DNA from: Lachnospiraceae bacterium
GTDB taxonomy: Bacteria > Bacillota > Clostridia > Lachnospirales > Lachnospiraceae
Direction: 5' to 3'
DNA: 64,000 bases
Assembly: GCA_910576335.1 (NCBI GenBank)
Contig: CAJTIU010000008.1
Location: 1 to 64,000 of the forward strand
Under the pieces are notes generated by a model. That model did no database searches. It saw only the letters and a program-made list of their open reading frames with translations, and was not told the DNA's origin. Below, one piece after another: positions 1 through 8,810 of the stretch. Each line of letters begins with the position of its first letter. The first letter of the stretch is position 1. The position numbers were made by a program, and so were the translations under genes.

Positions 1-237
<237 letters not shown>

Positions 238-451
238 AAAATTCTTAAAAGCCGTTCTTCACAGCTCTTAAAACCAGGTTTAATCTTTTTCAGGAAAACT
301 GCTGGTTTTCCTTATTTCCCGTTTTACTGTTTCTTGGGTTGACATCTTCTTGATGTCCGTTCTGAATTTTCTTTTCAAAAGAATCTTCAGGGTTGTTGTC
401 TATTGTTTAGTTGTCAAGGTGCTTTTCGCTGTCTCTTGCGACAACTTCTAT
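238..451 (-). other. 16S rRNA leader
   Basis: About 210 bp separate the nearer rrn promoter from the 16S 5' end. It holds a short inverted repeat (GACATC/GATGTC near 340-358), as expected for a processed rRNA leader. The plus-strand ORFs across this stretch are low-complexity and are not genes. Confidence 0.6.
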
Positions 452-480
452 ATAATATCACATGTTTCTCTGTTTGTCAA
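452..480 (-). promoter_or_regulatory. rrn promoter P2
   Basis: On the minus strand TTGACA (475-480) and TATTAT (452-457) are separated by exactly 17 bp, upstream of the 16S gene. Confidence 0.8.
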
Positions 481-610
481 CACATTTTATTATATTTTTT
501 AAATTATTTTTTCAAGCTTCATTTCCAGGCTGTTTTCATGCTGTATCTCTGCTATTCTGTCCCGTCCGGTTTCTGCTTTCAAAAGCCGCCGTATCTCAGC
601 GGCGAAATTT

Positions 611-639
611 ATATTACCACCTTTTTCCTTATGTGTCAA
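611..639 (-). promoter_or_regulatory. rrn promoter P1
   Basis: A second minus-strand promoter: TTGACA (634-639), 17 bp spacer, TAATAT (611-616). Tandem strong sigma-A promoters are the usual arrangement for rRNA operons. Confidence 0.75.
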
Positions 640-781
640 CACCTTTTTTCAATTTTTTACATTTTTTTATTCCAAAGCAATAACCGCCGTTATTTTCCTC
701 GGACTGGCCATTACTATTCACGGACTAGCCGTCCGCTCATAGTAACGCATCCAGCCCCTTTAACCCCTATGTAAAAGAGCT

Positions 782-809
782 TTGACAGACAAACCGCTCT
801 GTATATGAT
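782..809 (+). promoter_or_regulatory. Promoter of the XRE regulator gene
   Basis: TTGACA (782-787), 16 bp spacer, TATGAT (804-809), 30 bp before the regulator's start codon. Confidence 0.6.
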
Positions 810-839
810 ACCATATTGAAGAGAGGAGGTGAACAACAC

Positions 840-1421
840 TTGGAACTAAATAATCAGATAAAAAGATATCGGACAGATATGGATTTATCTCAGGAGGCTC
901 TGGCAGAAAAAGTCTACGTAACCCGGCAGACCATATCCAACTGGGAAAACGGGAAGAGTTATCCAGACATCCACAGCCTGCTTCTGCTAAGCTCAGTATT
1001 TCATGTAACAATTGACCAGCTAATAAAAGGAGATGTTAAGATTATGAAAGAAGTAATAAGCCAGAATGAACTACGAACCTTTAACCGCGACAGCACAATA
1101 TTCGCTTCACTGCTGATTTTATCCCTGCTGTCATTTGTACCGCTAACCGTATTCTTCGGTTTTGCAGGTCTTATCATTTTTGCCCTGCTCTATGCCGCCG
1201 GAATGTACTATGCCGTCCGGGTGGAAAAGCTCAAGAAAAAATACGACATTCAGACATACCGGGAAATTGTCGCATTCACAGAAGGGAAAAAATTAGATGA
1301 AATCGAAAAGGCAAGAGAATCCGGAAAACGTCCATATCAGAAGTTTCTTCTCGCACTGGCAGTGGCCATAATCACATTTTTAGTGGGTCTGCTATTTCTG
1401 TCGGTGTTGGGGACGGGGTAA
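840..1421 (+). CDS. XRE-family regulator with C-terminal membrane segments
   Basis: Residues 1-60 form a helix-turn-helix of the XRE/Cro type (LSQEALAEKVYVTRQTISNW), so it probably binds DNA. Two or three hydrophobic segments follow (about residues 85-120 and 168-188), suggesting a membrane-anchored regulator. I place the start at TTG 840 because AGGAGGT (824-830) sits directly upstream; an in-frame ATG at 816 precedes that ribosome binding site. The last four residues (LGTG) and the stop codon come from a REP palindrome overlapping the 3' end. Its target is unknown; it is convergent with the cvpA-like gene. Confidence 0.8.
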   Translation: MELNNQIKRYRTDMDLSQEALAEKVYVTRQTISNWENGKSYPDIHSLLLLSSVFHVTIDQLIKGDVKIMKEVISQNELRTFNRDSTIFASLLILSLLSFVPLTVFFGFAGLIIFALLYAAGMYYAVRVEKLKKKYDIQTYREIVAFTEGKKLDEIEKARESGKRPYQKFLLALAVAIITFLVGLLFLSVLGTG

Positions 1422-1444
1422 AATTAAAAATACCCCGTCCCCAA
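1407..1444. repeat. REP palindrome R1 (single)
   Basis: TTGGGGACGGGG at the left and CCCCGTCCCCAA at the right with an A/T-rich centre. It overlaps the 3' end of the XRE gene and supplies its stop, between two convergent genes. Confidence 0.95.
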
Positions 1445-1456
1445 TTGTCCAATTGT

Positions 1457-2365
1457 CTATAGTTTCATCGCCAGCTTCATTATCGGATTATACTCGTAAA
1501 GCAGCTTCGTAAACTCATTATCCTGTATGAGCTCATAAATCTCTTTTCCCACTGGCATCATATAGATCAGGGTTACGATTGCAAAGAAAAACCACACGAT
1601 GAAAAGCGCACACAATATTCCTACTGCCCCGCCTGCGATTCGGTTCAGGAATCCCAGACCCGGAAGATCTGAGACGATGTCCAGTGCAAATATGACTGCA
1701 CGGGCTATGATGGTTACCAGGATAAGCGTACACAGAAATGATACGATCCGTATGACCAGCTTTGACAAAAATTTTCCTACGTATTGTACAAATGTCTCTG
1801 CTCCGAGCTCCTTATAGATTTCATTATTATTATTTTCTGACAGCAGTTCCTTAAAAGCCTCTGGAATGTCTGCATTTTCAATGGCAGCTACCTGCATGTC
1901 TCTTGGTATCTCTGCATTTTCTACTGCATCCCTGACTTCCTCCTTATTTTTAAGCCCATCCAGAAGGCTGCTGGAAATCCCATAGTCTGCAAGCTTGTCA
2001 CCTGTCACCTTGCCGTTTACAATGTCTTCTATGCTGATCCCGAATTCTTTAAGCCTGTCCTCTGTCACCCCGGCGCCCTCCAGGACATGACGGACTCCTT
2101 CCTCTGTCAGGCCGCTTCCGTCCTCATCCGCCACTGCAGATGTTGCTGTATCTGTCACCGCTTTTGCAACCATTCCCTGTATTACGTCCTCAAGGGGAGT
2201 ATACTTCATCACTGCGTCGGCCACGTATGGTGTCAGCACCGTAACAAGAATCAGCGTCAGAAGAGAGGCTAAAAGAGAAACTGCGATCCTTATAGCCCCC
2301 CGGTATACTCCGATTAAAAGTCCTATTAAAACAATGCCCCCTGTTACCATTAATACCCAGTTCAT
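1457..2365 (-). CDS. CvpA family membrane protein
   Basis: A CvpA-type integral membrane protein of 302 aa. Predicted transmembrane segments lie near residues 4-24, 28-49, 203-230 and 250-275. Compared with the roughly 160-180 aa usual for CvpA it has an extra hydrophilic stretch (about residues 52-195) with an internal near-duplication (VENAEIPRDMQ / IENADIPEAF). AAGGAGAAG precedes the ATG. It lies 9 bp after the DUF5711-like gene, so the two are probably cotranscribed. The role of family members outside E. coli is poorly defined. Confidence 0.85.
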   Translation of the reverse strand: MNWVLMVTGGIVLIGLLIGVYRGAIRIAVSLLASLLTLILVTVLTPYVADAVMKYTPLEDVIQGMVAKAVTDTATSAVADEDGSGLTEEGVRHVLEGAGVTEDRLKEFGISIEDIVNGKVTGDKLADYGISSSLLDGLKNKEEVRDAVENAEIPRDMQVAAIENADIPEAFKELLSENNNNEIYKELGAETFVQYVGKFLSKLVIRIVSFLCTLILVTIIARAVIFALDIVSDLPGLGFLNRIAGGAVGILCALFIVWFFFAIVTLIYMMPVGKEIYELIQDNEFTKLLYEYNPIMKLAMKL

Positions 2366-2374
2366 ATCTTCTCC

Positions 2375-3655
2375 TTATTTCACAAGCCGGATATGCTCCA
2401 CCCCGTTTGCATTTATCATTATGTATTTATTCACGCCTGATATCGGAAAGATCTCCAGTATCTGGTTGTTCGTCTCACCCTGGAATTTTTCGATTCCATT
2501 TCTCATAAATATTTTGCATCGTCTTCCATCGTACAGGATCACCTGTTCCCCGCAGATCTTAACATTGCTGTATTCACCTGTAAAGTCCTTAGACAGCACC
2601 TGCTTTCCGGATTTGTTATAGAGGCGGAGCTCGCAGCCGCTCTTTCCCCGGTTGTTAAGCACCAGCCCGATATACCGGCTGCTGTGGAAAACGCTCTTAA
2701 TCTCCTTATCTATCTTCACGGATACCGTCTCTTCCGGCTGTTCCTTTCCCTCGTAGAGAACCAGACAGTTATCGCCTACCACCGCTGAGATATTCTGGGA
2801 CATAAAAAATCCTTCTGCAAGAATCGTTTCCCCGTACTCCTTGTCAAGAACCTGTCGGTCAGTCTTCTCATTACCGGCTTCACCAAAGTTATAGAAGCCT
2901 ACCCTTGATATGACTTTCCCTCCATTCACATATAGATAAATCACCTGCATAACCTGTCCGTCCGGGGAAATGGACGCATCCACAGGATAACCGGTCCCTC
3001 CCTGGGAAGCTTTGTGCTCCACCAGTATATTGCCCGCTGTATCATAGCAGATGATGGAGGGAGTAGATTCATTTTTCAATACCGCACATACGATTCCCTG
3101 CTCCGAGACTGAAATCCTCTGAATGGGAAGCGTCGTGTGGATCTCTCCCCTGATGCCGTCCTTTTGGAAAACATAAATATCATTACCTCCTTTATCGGCA
3201 ACTGCCGCTGAGGTCTCATTACCCTCTATGAACGGATTTTTAATCTGATAAGGCTGGTTCCACTGCTCCTCCCCTCTCTGATTCAGATAAGAAATTCCGT
3301 CTCTGCTGTATTTTAGCACACCTTCTGAAAATTGTCTGTAGTTTCCTCCGGATATTCTGCCATTTCCATAAGTATCCGACACACGCACAGCGGTATATGT
3401 CTGAAGATTTATAAAAAGAAATGCAGCGGCAACTGCTGCCAGGGCGGTAACTGCTATGATGACTCTTCTTGATCTGGCCCGTTTTTTATGCCTTCTTGAC
3501 TGTTCTTCAATCTCTCTTCTGGAAACCTCCTCGTCATTTAGTTCTGCTACGATCTGCTCAATCAGCCTGTCCGTCTGTTCTTCCGGATCCCTCACGACAT
3601 GGAGGTTCGCATTCCTCCTCCGCCGCCTGGGGCGGTCTCCTCTGTTTCTTTTCAA
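2375..3655 (-). CDS. DUF5711-like membrane-anchored protein
   Basis: 426 aa: a basic, Arg-rich N-terminus (residues 1-64), one transmembrane helix (about 65-85), then an extracytoplasmic region rich in short beta-strand-like repeats (for example VYFQK, VLYEG and LYNKSGK type strands), consistent with a beta-propeller. It resembles the uncharacterised Firmicutes family DUF5711. The start is a TTG at 3655 preceded by AGGAG. No enzymatic motif is visible. Likely an operon with the following CvpA gene. Confidence 0.7.
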   Translation of the reverse strand: MKRNRGDRPRRRRRNANLHVVRDPEEQTDRLIEQIVAELNDEEVSRREIEEQSRRHKKRARSRRVIIAVTALAAVAAAFLFINLQTYTAVRVSDTYGNGRISGGNYRQFSEGVLKYSRDGISYLNQRGEEQWNQPYQIKNPFIEGNETSAAVADKGGNDIYVFQKDGIRGEIHTTLPIQRISVSEQGIVCAVLKNESTPSIICYDTAGNILVEHKASQGGTGYPVDASISPDGQVMQVIYLYVNGGKVISRVGFYNFGEAGNEKTDRQVLDKEYGETILAEGFFMSQNISAVVGDNCLVLYEGKEQPEETVSVKIDKEIKSVFHSSRYIGLVLNNRGKSGCELRLYNKSGKQVLSKDFTGEYSNVKICGEQVILYDGRRCKIFMRNGIEKFQGETNNQILEIFPISGVNKYIMINANGVEHIRLVK

Positions 3656-3784
3656 AGCCGCTTCTCCTTTGTTCTATTAACTTCCTAAGACTGTGAGGGC
3701 ATGTCCTACGCACTTCTATAAAAACACAGATTACTCTGCGTATCGTTTCCACTCACAATTATAGTTATTGTAACACATCTTCTA

Positions 3785-4906
3785 TTAAGGTAACAATAAT
3801 TTTTGACCGATATAGATGAGATTCCCGTTAGACAATCCGTTCATCTTACAGATCGCCTCTACATGATCCCTGTCTCCGTATACATCTATACTGATCGTAT
3901 CCAGGGTGTCTCCCTTTTTGACAATGTAAAAATCTGCCTCTCCAAGCTGCTCTAACGCAGCAAAGGCTTCCGGACTATTGTCCGCTGAAGCCTTTGTATC
4001 CTCCGCATTTTCTGCGTCTTCTGTGCTGCCTTCTGTATTTTCCTTTACATCTTCTTTCACATTTTCCGCATCAGAGAGAGCACCGGCATCAAGATCCACC
4101 TCGTCTTTTGCAAGTGTCTCTTCCTTCTCCGGCTGGTTCACCGACCGGGACAAGGATTCTAAGGAGCTCTGCACTGATTCCATCTTATCATAACTGCTCA
4201 TGGCTGAGACACCGATCACGAGTACAATAATCACAAGGAGTACGCTTGTTACATAGAGAACTCTAGAACTCTGGTGCGGTTCCCTGTAGGCGGATTTTTC
4301 CCTTATTGTACTACGAAAATTCTTTGCAGCTCGATCCTCAACCATTTCACTGGGTGTAACGCCATTCTGTCGGCGTGTATTAATCATATAGCTCTGCATG
4401 GCAGGATTTTTTTCATAATAGATATAATGTCCTCCCATCTGCATAAGCTCTCCGTATTTATATGCATAGAACATCTCATCATTTTCCACGGAATCCTTCC
4501 ATATAAATACGCTGTTCTCTTTTGCAAACATCTTCCCGTGCAGCTTGTTAATCCCCTGGTGCAGGTTCATAGGGTGTCCTGTCTCCACGAGACACCATCC
4601 TACGATGTCCTGGGATGGAAAATACTGCTTGCGTATATCCTCCATGTTCTCCTTTGCACTGTCACTGATCAGTACCTCTGTTCCTTCTAATTCTATATCC
4701 TTTATCTGCATCGCCCCGGATATGTATACAATGGCCTGTCCATCGTGCTCGGCCACCTCGCCGGTAAGCGCCGCTGCTATGGGCGCGTCCACTGCTTTCA
4801 TGCGTATCTGGCTCAGATAGGTATCTACATAGTCCTCTACATATATCTTAGGTTCATCACTTACATTTCCCACTTGTCTTACATTTTTTGGAAATTGTCT
4901 TTCCAT
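3785..4906 (-). CDS. LysM-domain membrane protein
   Basis: 373 aa. Residues 1-215 are cytosolic-looking; one transmembrane segment lies near 218-240; an acidic, Glu/Asp-rich low-complexity linker (about 255-320) follows; the C-terminus is a single LysM domain (YIVKKGDTLDTISIDVYGD ... GQKLLLP). The LysM should bind peptidoglycan outside the membrane while the N-terminal part stays inside, so it may link a cytosolic process to the wall. GGTGAGGTGAG precedes the ATG. The N-terminal domain is not one I recognise. Confidence 0.85.
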   Translation of the reverse strand: MERQFPKNVRQVGNVSDEPKIYVEDYVDTYLSQIRMKAVDAPIAAALTGEVAEHDGQAIVYISGAMQIKDIELEGTEVLISDSAKENMEDIRKQYFPSQDIVGWCLVETGHPMNLHQGINKLHGKMFAKENSVFIWKDSVENDEMFYAYKYGELMQMGGHYIYYEKNPAMQSYMINTRRQNGVTPSEMVEDRAAKNFRSTIREKSAYREPHQSSRVLYVTSVLLVIIVLVIGVSAMSSYDKMESVQSSLESLSRSVNQPEKEETLAKDEVDLDAGALSDAENVKEDVKENTEGSTEDAENAEDTKASADNSPEAFAALEQLGEADFYIVKKGDTLDTISIDVYGDRDHVEAICKMNGLSNGNLIYIGQKLLLP

Positions 4907-5009
4907 ATACTCACCTCACCTTGCATATTTTTGCTTATGATAGCATATGATTTATGCGTATTTTAGCAATCGGTGAGGGCTAAGACAGGAAATTTCCGGC
5001 ATCTTCCTG

Positions 5010-5507
5010 TTATTTTCGACGGCTTGTTTCACAGGCTCCGCAATACTTGTCTGTTATAGTCGTAATCCACCCTTCCCTTGTCCTTGGCAGCGACAGAAGT
5101 GTCACCGGCCACATGTGATGCAGGATCACGTCTTCCTCCACACGGTTCAGCCTGAACAGCTTCTTCGCGTTCCTGCAGGCGCGCCCCGGATGGGTCATCC
5201 CGTGAAAATGGTCTCCTGTCTTTCTCGCATGAGTGTGCCAGTCGTACAGAAATAAATCGTGCAGCATTCCCGCCCTCGCTGCGGACCGCGCGTCAAGATG
5301 GAAAAACCGGCACCACTGGTAATTATAGTATGCTACGTTGATGCAGTGCTGATAGCAGTTCGTGCTGCCGTGGTGGGGGTATCTCTTCATCCGGAGTACC
5401 ACCGGGTGCTCTGCGATATCCCTGATCTCCCTGTAAAAATCTTCCTTCCATCCCTGGCGGATGGCTTTTAATCTCTTTGCTGCTTTTGTCCTCAATTGAT
5501 ATATCAT
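5010..5507 (-). CDS. HD-domain hydrolase
   Basis: 165 aa with the H...HD...D signature of the HD phosphohydrolase superfamily: QHCINVAYY, MLHDLFLYDWH, a following HHMWP and DKYCG. Members hydrolyse phosphate esters or nucleotides with bound metal; the substrate cannot be inferred. I chose ATG 5507 because GGAGG (5513-5517) lies 6 bp before it; a longer frame starting at 5594 has no good ribosome binding site. Confidence 0.8.
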   Translation of the reverse strand: MIYQLRTKAAKRLKAIRQGWKEDFYREIRDIAEHPVVLRMKRYPHHGSTNCYQHCINVAYYNYQWCRFFHLDARSAARAGMLHDLFLYDWHTHARKTGDHFHGMTHPGRACRNAKKLFRLNRVEEDVILHHMWPVTLLSLPRTREGWITTITDKYCGACETSRRK

Positions 5508-5652
5508 GTTATCCTCCGATGTCATTATGATCTGCTCCACCTTGTCTGATCCGATAAAATACAGCCACGCTTTCAGTTCGCTGAATCCAGGCATTTTTAA
5601 GCGACCCTAATATTCTGTTTTTTATGGCTGTATCAGTTTAACAACTTTCATT

Positions 5653-6203
5653 TCATCCAAAATTCCTATGCAGTGCGTCCAGGTAATCTCTGCATAGTTT
5701 TCCTGACGGACAGGCTAGAAACAGGTTTTTCCCCGTCACTTTACTAATTCCCATATGTATGTCCCATTCCCTTAAAATATCCATCCCTATCAGTATATTT
5801 CCTTTCCGGTCATAATTCAGGCATATACTGCTGCAGGATACCGGAACGCCCCTATCGTAAAATCAGAAATGGCGTGTTCAAACTTCATGGCAGGGCAGTC
5901 CATTTTCTGGCCATCCGTTACCGGCACGGCATGTTTCAGTCCCCCTGATTCCACCCCATAGCTCAGATAATACGGAATGCCTGCCATAATATCTGCGCCT
6001 TTCAGTATTCTACACAGGGAATCCGATACTTTCAACCTCCTAAGCGGAATTGTACTGCTGGAGCATCCTGTATCTATTTTCACTTCAATGCCGCAAAACG
6101 GTGCTTTGAAATTATCCAATAGGAAATCCGCCTCCGTGTGGAAAAACCCTCCGCGCCCGTCGGCAGCCGGGAGCATTTCAATCTGTATAAATTTATTCAT
6201 CAT
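5653..6203 (-). pseudogene. Retropepsin-like aspartyl protease, frameshifted
   Basis: The first 128 codons (from ATG 6203 or 6200) contain KIDTGCSSSTIPL, the D-T-G signature of retroviral-type aspartic proteases. This frame stops at 5817-5819, but the -1 frame continues immediately (from about 5823) with 56 codons reading LNYDRKGNILIGMDIL, the expected second half, ending at TGA 5653. A single-base indel (or sequencing error) therefore splits the gene. It overlaps the end of the upstream small gene by 11 bp, a translationally coupled pair. Confidence 0.75.
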
Positions 6204-6450
6204 ACACCGCCATATCTTCCAGTTCGTCCTTGTCATGGTAAATCGGGGTAATAGGCTTCGGCTGCATAAACCAACTGTCATATTCCTGATCCTGGACATC
6301 CCCACAGAACACGAGCTTCCCCGTCCTGCTCTCCGTACTGTCGAATGCCACAATCATATATTTATTATAAATTTCACTGAGCTGTTCCGCACGTACTGCC
6401 ATGCTGATATGCAGGTCATTTAAAGAATACTTTTTTTCTGATACTGCCAT
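6193..6450 (-). CDS. Small conserved-looking protein coupled to aspartyl protease
   Basis: 85 aa, acidic C-terminus, no transmembrane segment. ATG 6450 has GAGGTG 8 bp upstream, so I prefer it to the ORF start at 6465. Its stop overlaps the start of the protease gene (ATGATGAATAA), which suggests that it is a partner or substrate. I do not recognise the family. Confidence 0.65.
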   Translation of the reverse strand: MAVSEKKYSLNDLHISMAVRAEQLSEIYNKYMIVAFDSTESRTGKLVFCGDVQDQEYDSWFMQPKPITPIYHDKDELEDMAVYDE

Positions 6451-6564
6451 TTTTACGCACCTCATTCCTTTTATGCCATTTGCCTGCCCTTATCATACCA
6501 TCAGAAGGCATCCTGCGCAATACGAAGTTGCTAATAGAGAACGTAATGTTTTAAAACTACCTCC

Positions 6565-6593
6565 TTGAACTTTCCAGCGGTTTGTGCTATCCT
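6565..6593 (+). promoter_or_regulatory. Promoter of structured RNA candidate
   Basis: TTGAAC (6565-6570), 17 bp, TATCCT (6588-6593), directly upstream of the hairpin-rich stretch. Confidence 0.5.
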
Positions 6594-6599
6594 TTTATC

Positions 6600-6743
6600 T
6601 AAAGAAAAGGCAGCCTGCCGTCAGGCACTGCAGCAGATGCCTTTCATGAAGCCCCACTCCAAAGGCGGAGTCTTCCAAGCGGGTTGCTACCTCTCAGCGA
6701 GAGACGCTCATCCTGGCCTTGACAGGGTGGGCATTATTTTTTT
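6600..6743 (+). ncRNA. Structured small RNA candidate (6S-like?)
   Basis: About 145 nt without an ORF but with dense pairing: AAAGGCA (6606-6612) with TGCCTTT (6638-6644) enclosing GCCTG/CAGGC; CTCC/GGAG near 6657-6670; CTCTC/GAGAG near 6691-6703; CCTG/CAGG near 6712-6726; then ATTATTTTTTTC as a terminator-like T-run. A promoter sits just upstream. The overall look recalls Firmicutes 6S RNA, but I cannot confirm this by covariance search; it could equally be a cis leader for asnB, which starts about 110 bp further on. Confidence 0.45.
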
Positions 6744-6850
6744 CGGTTATCCGAATAGCAGGGGCAATACTATAGCAAAATACATTAAGGTTGATGTTAT
6801 CACAAAAAATATTTTGACGCAACCGTATTAAAATAAGGAGATGGAATTTT

Positions 6851-8719
6851 ATGTGTGGATTTACTGGTTTTGTTGGCAAACTTGAAAACCGCGAGGAGGT
6901 TCTGGTAAATATGATGAATACGATCATTCACCGGGGGCCTGACAGCGAGGGCAGATATATAGACGAGGACGCTGCGCTCGGGTTCCGGCGCTTAAGCATT
7001 ATAGACCTTTCTGCGGAGGGTGACCAGCCTCTATATAATGAGGACCGGAGCATGGCTCTTGTTTTCAACGGAGAGATCTATAATTATCAGGAGCTCAGAG
7101 CAGAGCTTCTTGCCGCAGGGCACAGGTTCTCCTCCAACACGGACTCCGAGACTCTGCTCCACGGATACGAGGAGTGGGGTTCCCGTCTCCTGGACCGCCT
7201 GCGGGGTATGTACGCATTCGTCATCTGGGATATTAAGAATAAGAAGCTCTTTGCAGCCAGGGACATGTTCGGCATCAAACCCCTTTACTACGCGCAGATG
7301 AACGGGACTCTTTTCTTTGGTTCTGAGATCAAGTCCTTCCTTGTGCATCCAAAGTTTGACAAAGTGTTCAATGAGGGTGCGCTCGGGAATTACCTTTCCT
7401 TCCAGTTCGTTCCGACCAATGAGACATTTTTCAAGGGCGTATTCTGTCTGCAGCCAGGACATTTCCTCCAGTATAAGGAAGGAAAAATAAAAATCACACG
7501 CTACTTTGAGCCCCATTTCACAGGAGATTGCAAAAAATCCTTCAAAGAAGTCGTAGATGATGTAGAGGCCGTCATGAAGGATTCCGTGGAAAAGCACAAG
7601 ATCAGCGACGTGGAGGTTGCTTCCTATCTGTCAAGCGGCGTGGATTCCAGTTATCTGACCTGGCTCGGACAGGTAGACCGGACCTATACCGTGGGCTTTG
7701 ATGAGGGGAAATACAGTGAGATTCAGGATGCAAAGGAATTCGCGGCAAGTATTCATATGAAGAATACAGCGAAGGTTATCACACCCGAAGAGTACTGGGA
7801 CAATCTGTCAGATATCCAGTACTATATGGACGAACCCGTAGCAGACCCCGCCGCAATCGCCCTGTATTTCCTAAGCCGCGAAGCTGCAAAGGATGTGAAG
7901 GTAGTCCTCTCCGGCGAAGGGTCAGACGAACTCTTCGGCGGGTACAATATCTACTGCGAGCCCATGGAGCACACCGGATTCAACAAGATCCCCATGCCTG
8001 TACGCCGTCTTCTCGGAAAATTCGCCGAATACTGCCTGCCAAGAGGCATGAAAGGGCGCGGCTTCCTCATGAGGCACGGGAAGACCCTTGAAGAAAGATA
8101 TTTCGCCAACGCCACCAACATTTTCACGGAACGCGAAGCGAACAAACTTCTCAAAAACGGATGCCGGCCACAAATCCAGAAAATCACGAAGCCTCTGTAC
8201 GACCGGGTGCAGGGAAAAGATCCGGTAACAAAGATGCAGTATGTAGACCTTCACCTTTGGCTTGTCCATGATATTCTCATGAAAGGGGACAAGATGGGCA
8301 TGGCCAACTCCATCGAGGTCCGCGTGCCATTCCTCGACAGGGAGGTCATGAAACTTGCCGAAACGCTGCCGCTCTCCTACAAGGTACGTGCGCCAAAGAC
8401 CAAGGTTGCGCTGCGGGGCGCCGCCCAACGGGTAATCCGCAGTAAAACCGCAAAGAAGAAAAAGCTCGGCTTCCCAATCCCGATCCGCGTGTGGCTCAGG
8501 GAAGATAAATATTACAGCATCGTAAAGAAGATGTTCCTGTCCGATGACGCAAAACGCTTCTTCAACACAAAACTTCTCGTAAAAATGCTAGATGACCATA
8601 AGAACTGCAGAAACAAAAACGAGAAAACAGATAACAGCAGGAAGATCTGGGCGGTGTATATCTTCCTGGTATGGTATCAGAGATTCTTCGGGGAACAGTC
8701 GGGGACGGGGCAATTTTAA
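6851..8719 (+). CDS. asnB: Asparagine synthase (glutamine-hydrolysing)
   Basis: 622 aa. Makes asparagine from aspartate, ATP and glutamine. The N-terminal nucleophile Cys2 (MCGFTG) and the class II glutaminase motifs HRGPD and FNGEIYN are present; the synthase ATP-pyrophosphatase loop is SSGVDSS at residues 261-267. AAGGAGATGG precedes the ATG. The last residues (GTGQF) and the stop codon are contributed by a REP palindrome, so the native C-terminus has been replaced or extended by a few residues. Convergent with the transketolase operon. Confidence 0.95.
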   Translation: MCGFTGFVGKLENREEVLVNMMNTIIHRGPDSEGRYIDEDAALGFRRLSIIDLSAEGDQPLYNEDRSMALVFNGEIYNYQELRAELLAAGHRFSSNTDSETLLHGYEEWGSRLLDRLRGMYAFVIWDIKNKKLFAARDMFGIKPLYYAQMNGTLFFGSEIKSFLVHPKFDKVFNEGALGNYLSFQFVPTNETFFKGVFCLQPGHFLQYKEGKIKITRYFEPHFTGDCKKSFKEVVDDVEAVMKDSVEKHKISDVEVASYLSSGVDSSYLTWLGQVDRTYTVGFDEGKYSEIQDAKEFAASIHMKNTAKVITPEEYWDNLSDIQYYMDEPVADPAAIALYFLSREAAKDVKVVLSGEGSDELFGGYNIYCEPMEHTGFNKIPMPVRRLLGKFAEYCLPRGMKGRGFLMRHGKTLEERYFANATNIFTEREANKLLKNGCRPQIQKITKPLYDRVQGKDPVTKMQYVDLHLWLVHDILMKGDKMGMANSIEVRVPFLDREVMKLAETLPLSYKVRAPKTKVALRGAAQRVIRSKTAKKKKLGFPIPIRVWLREDKYYSIVKKMFLSDDAKRFFNTKLLVKMLDDHKNCRNKNEKTDNSRKIWAVYIFLVWYQRFFGEQSGTGQF

Positions 8720-8800
8720 AATTGCCCCGTCCCAAATTAAAAATGACCTGTCCCTTTTTGAGTTGGGGACGGGGTATTTTTGAAAATACCCCGTCCCCAA
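8701..8800. repeat. REP doublet R2
   Basis: Two palindromes (8701-8733 and 8763-8800) joined by a linker containing GACCTGTCCCTTTTTGAG. The linker matches those of the doublets at 12.7, 25.2 and 61.4 kb. It lies between convergent asnB and transketolase genes and overlaps the end of asnB. Confidence 0.95.
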
Positions 8801-8810
8801 TTTGGCTTTT

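Noticed and set aside
403-774. Plus-strand ORFs in the rRNA upstream region
   Set aside because: They lie across two minus-strand rrn promoters and an rRNA leader, are Phe/Tyr-rich by composition and lack ribosome binding sites.
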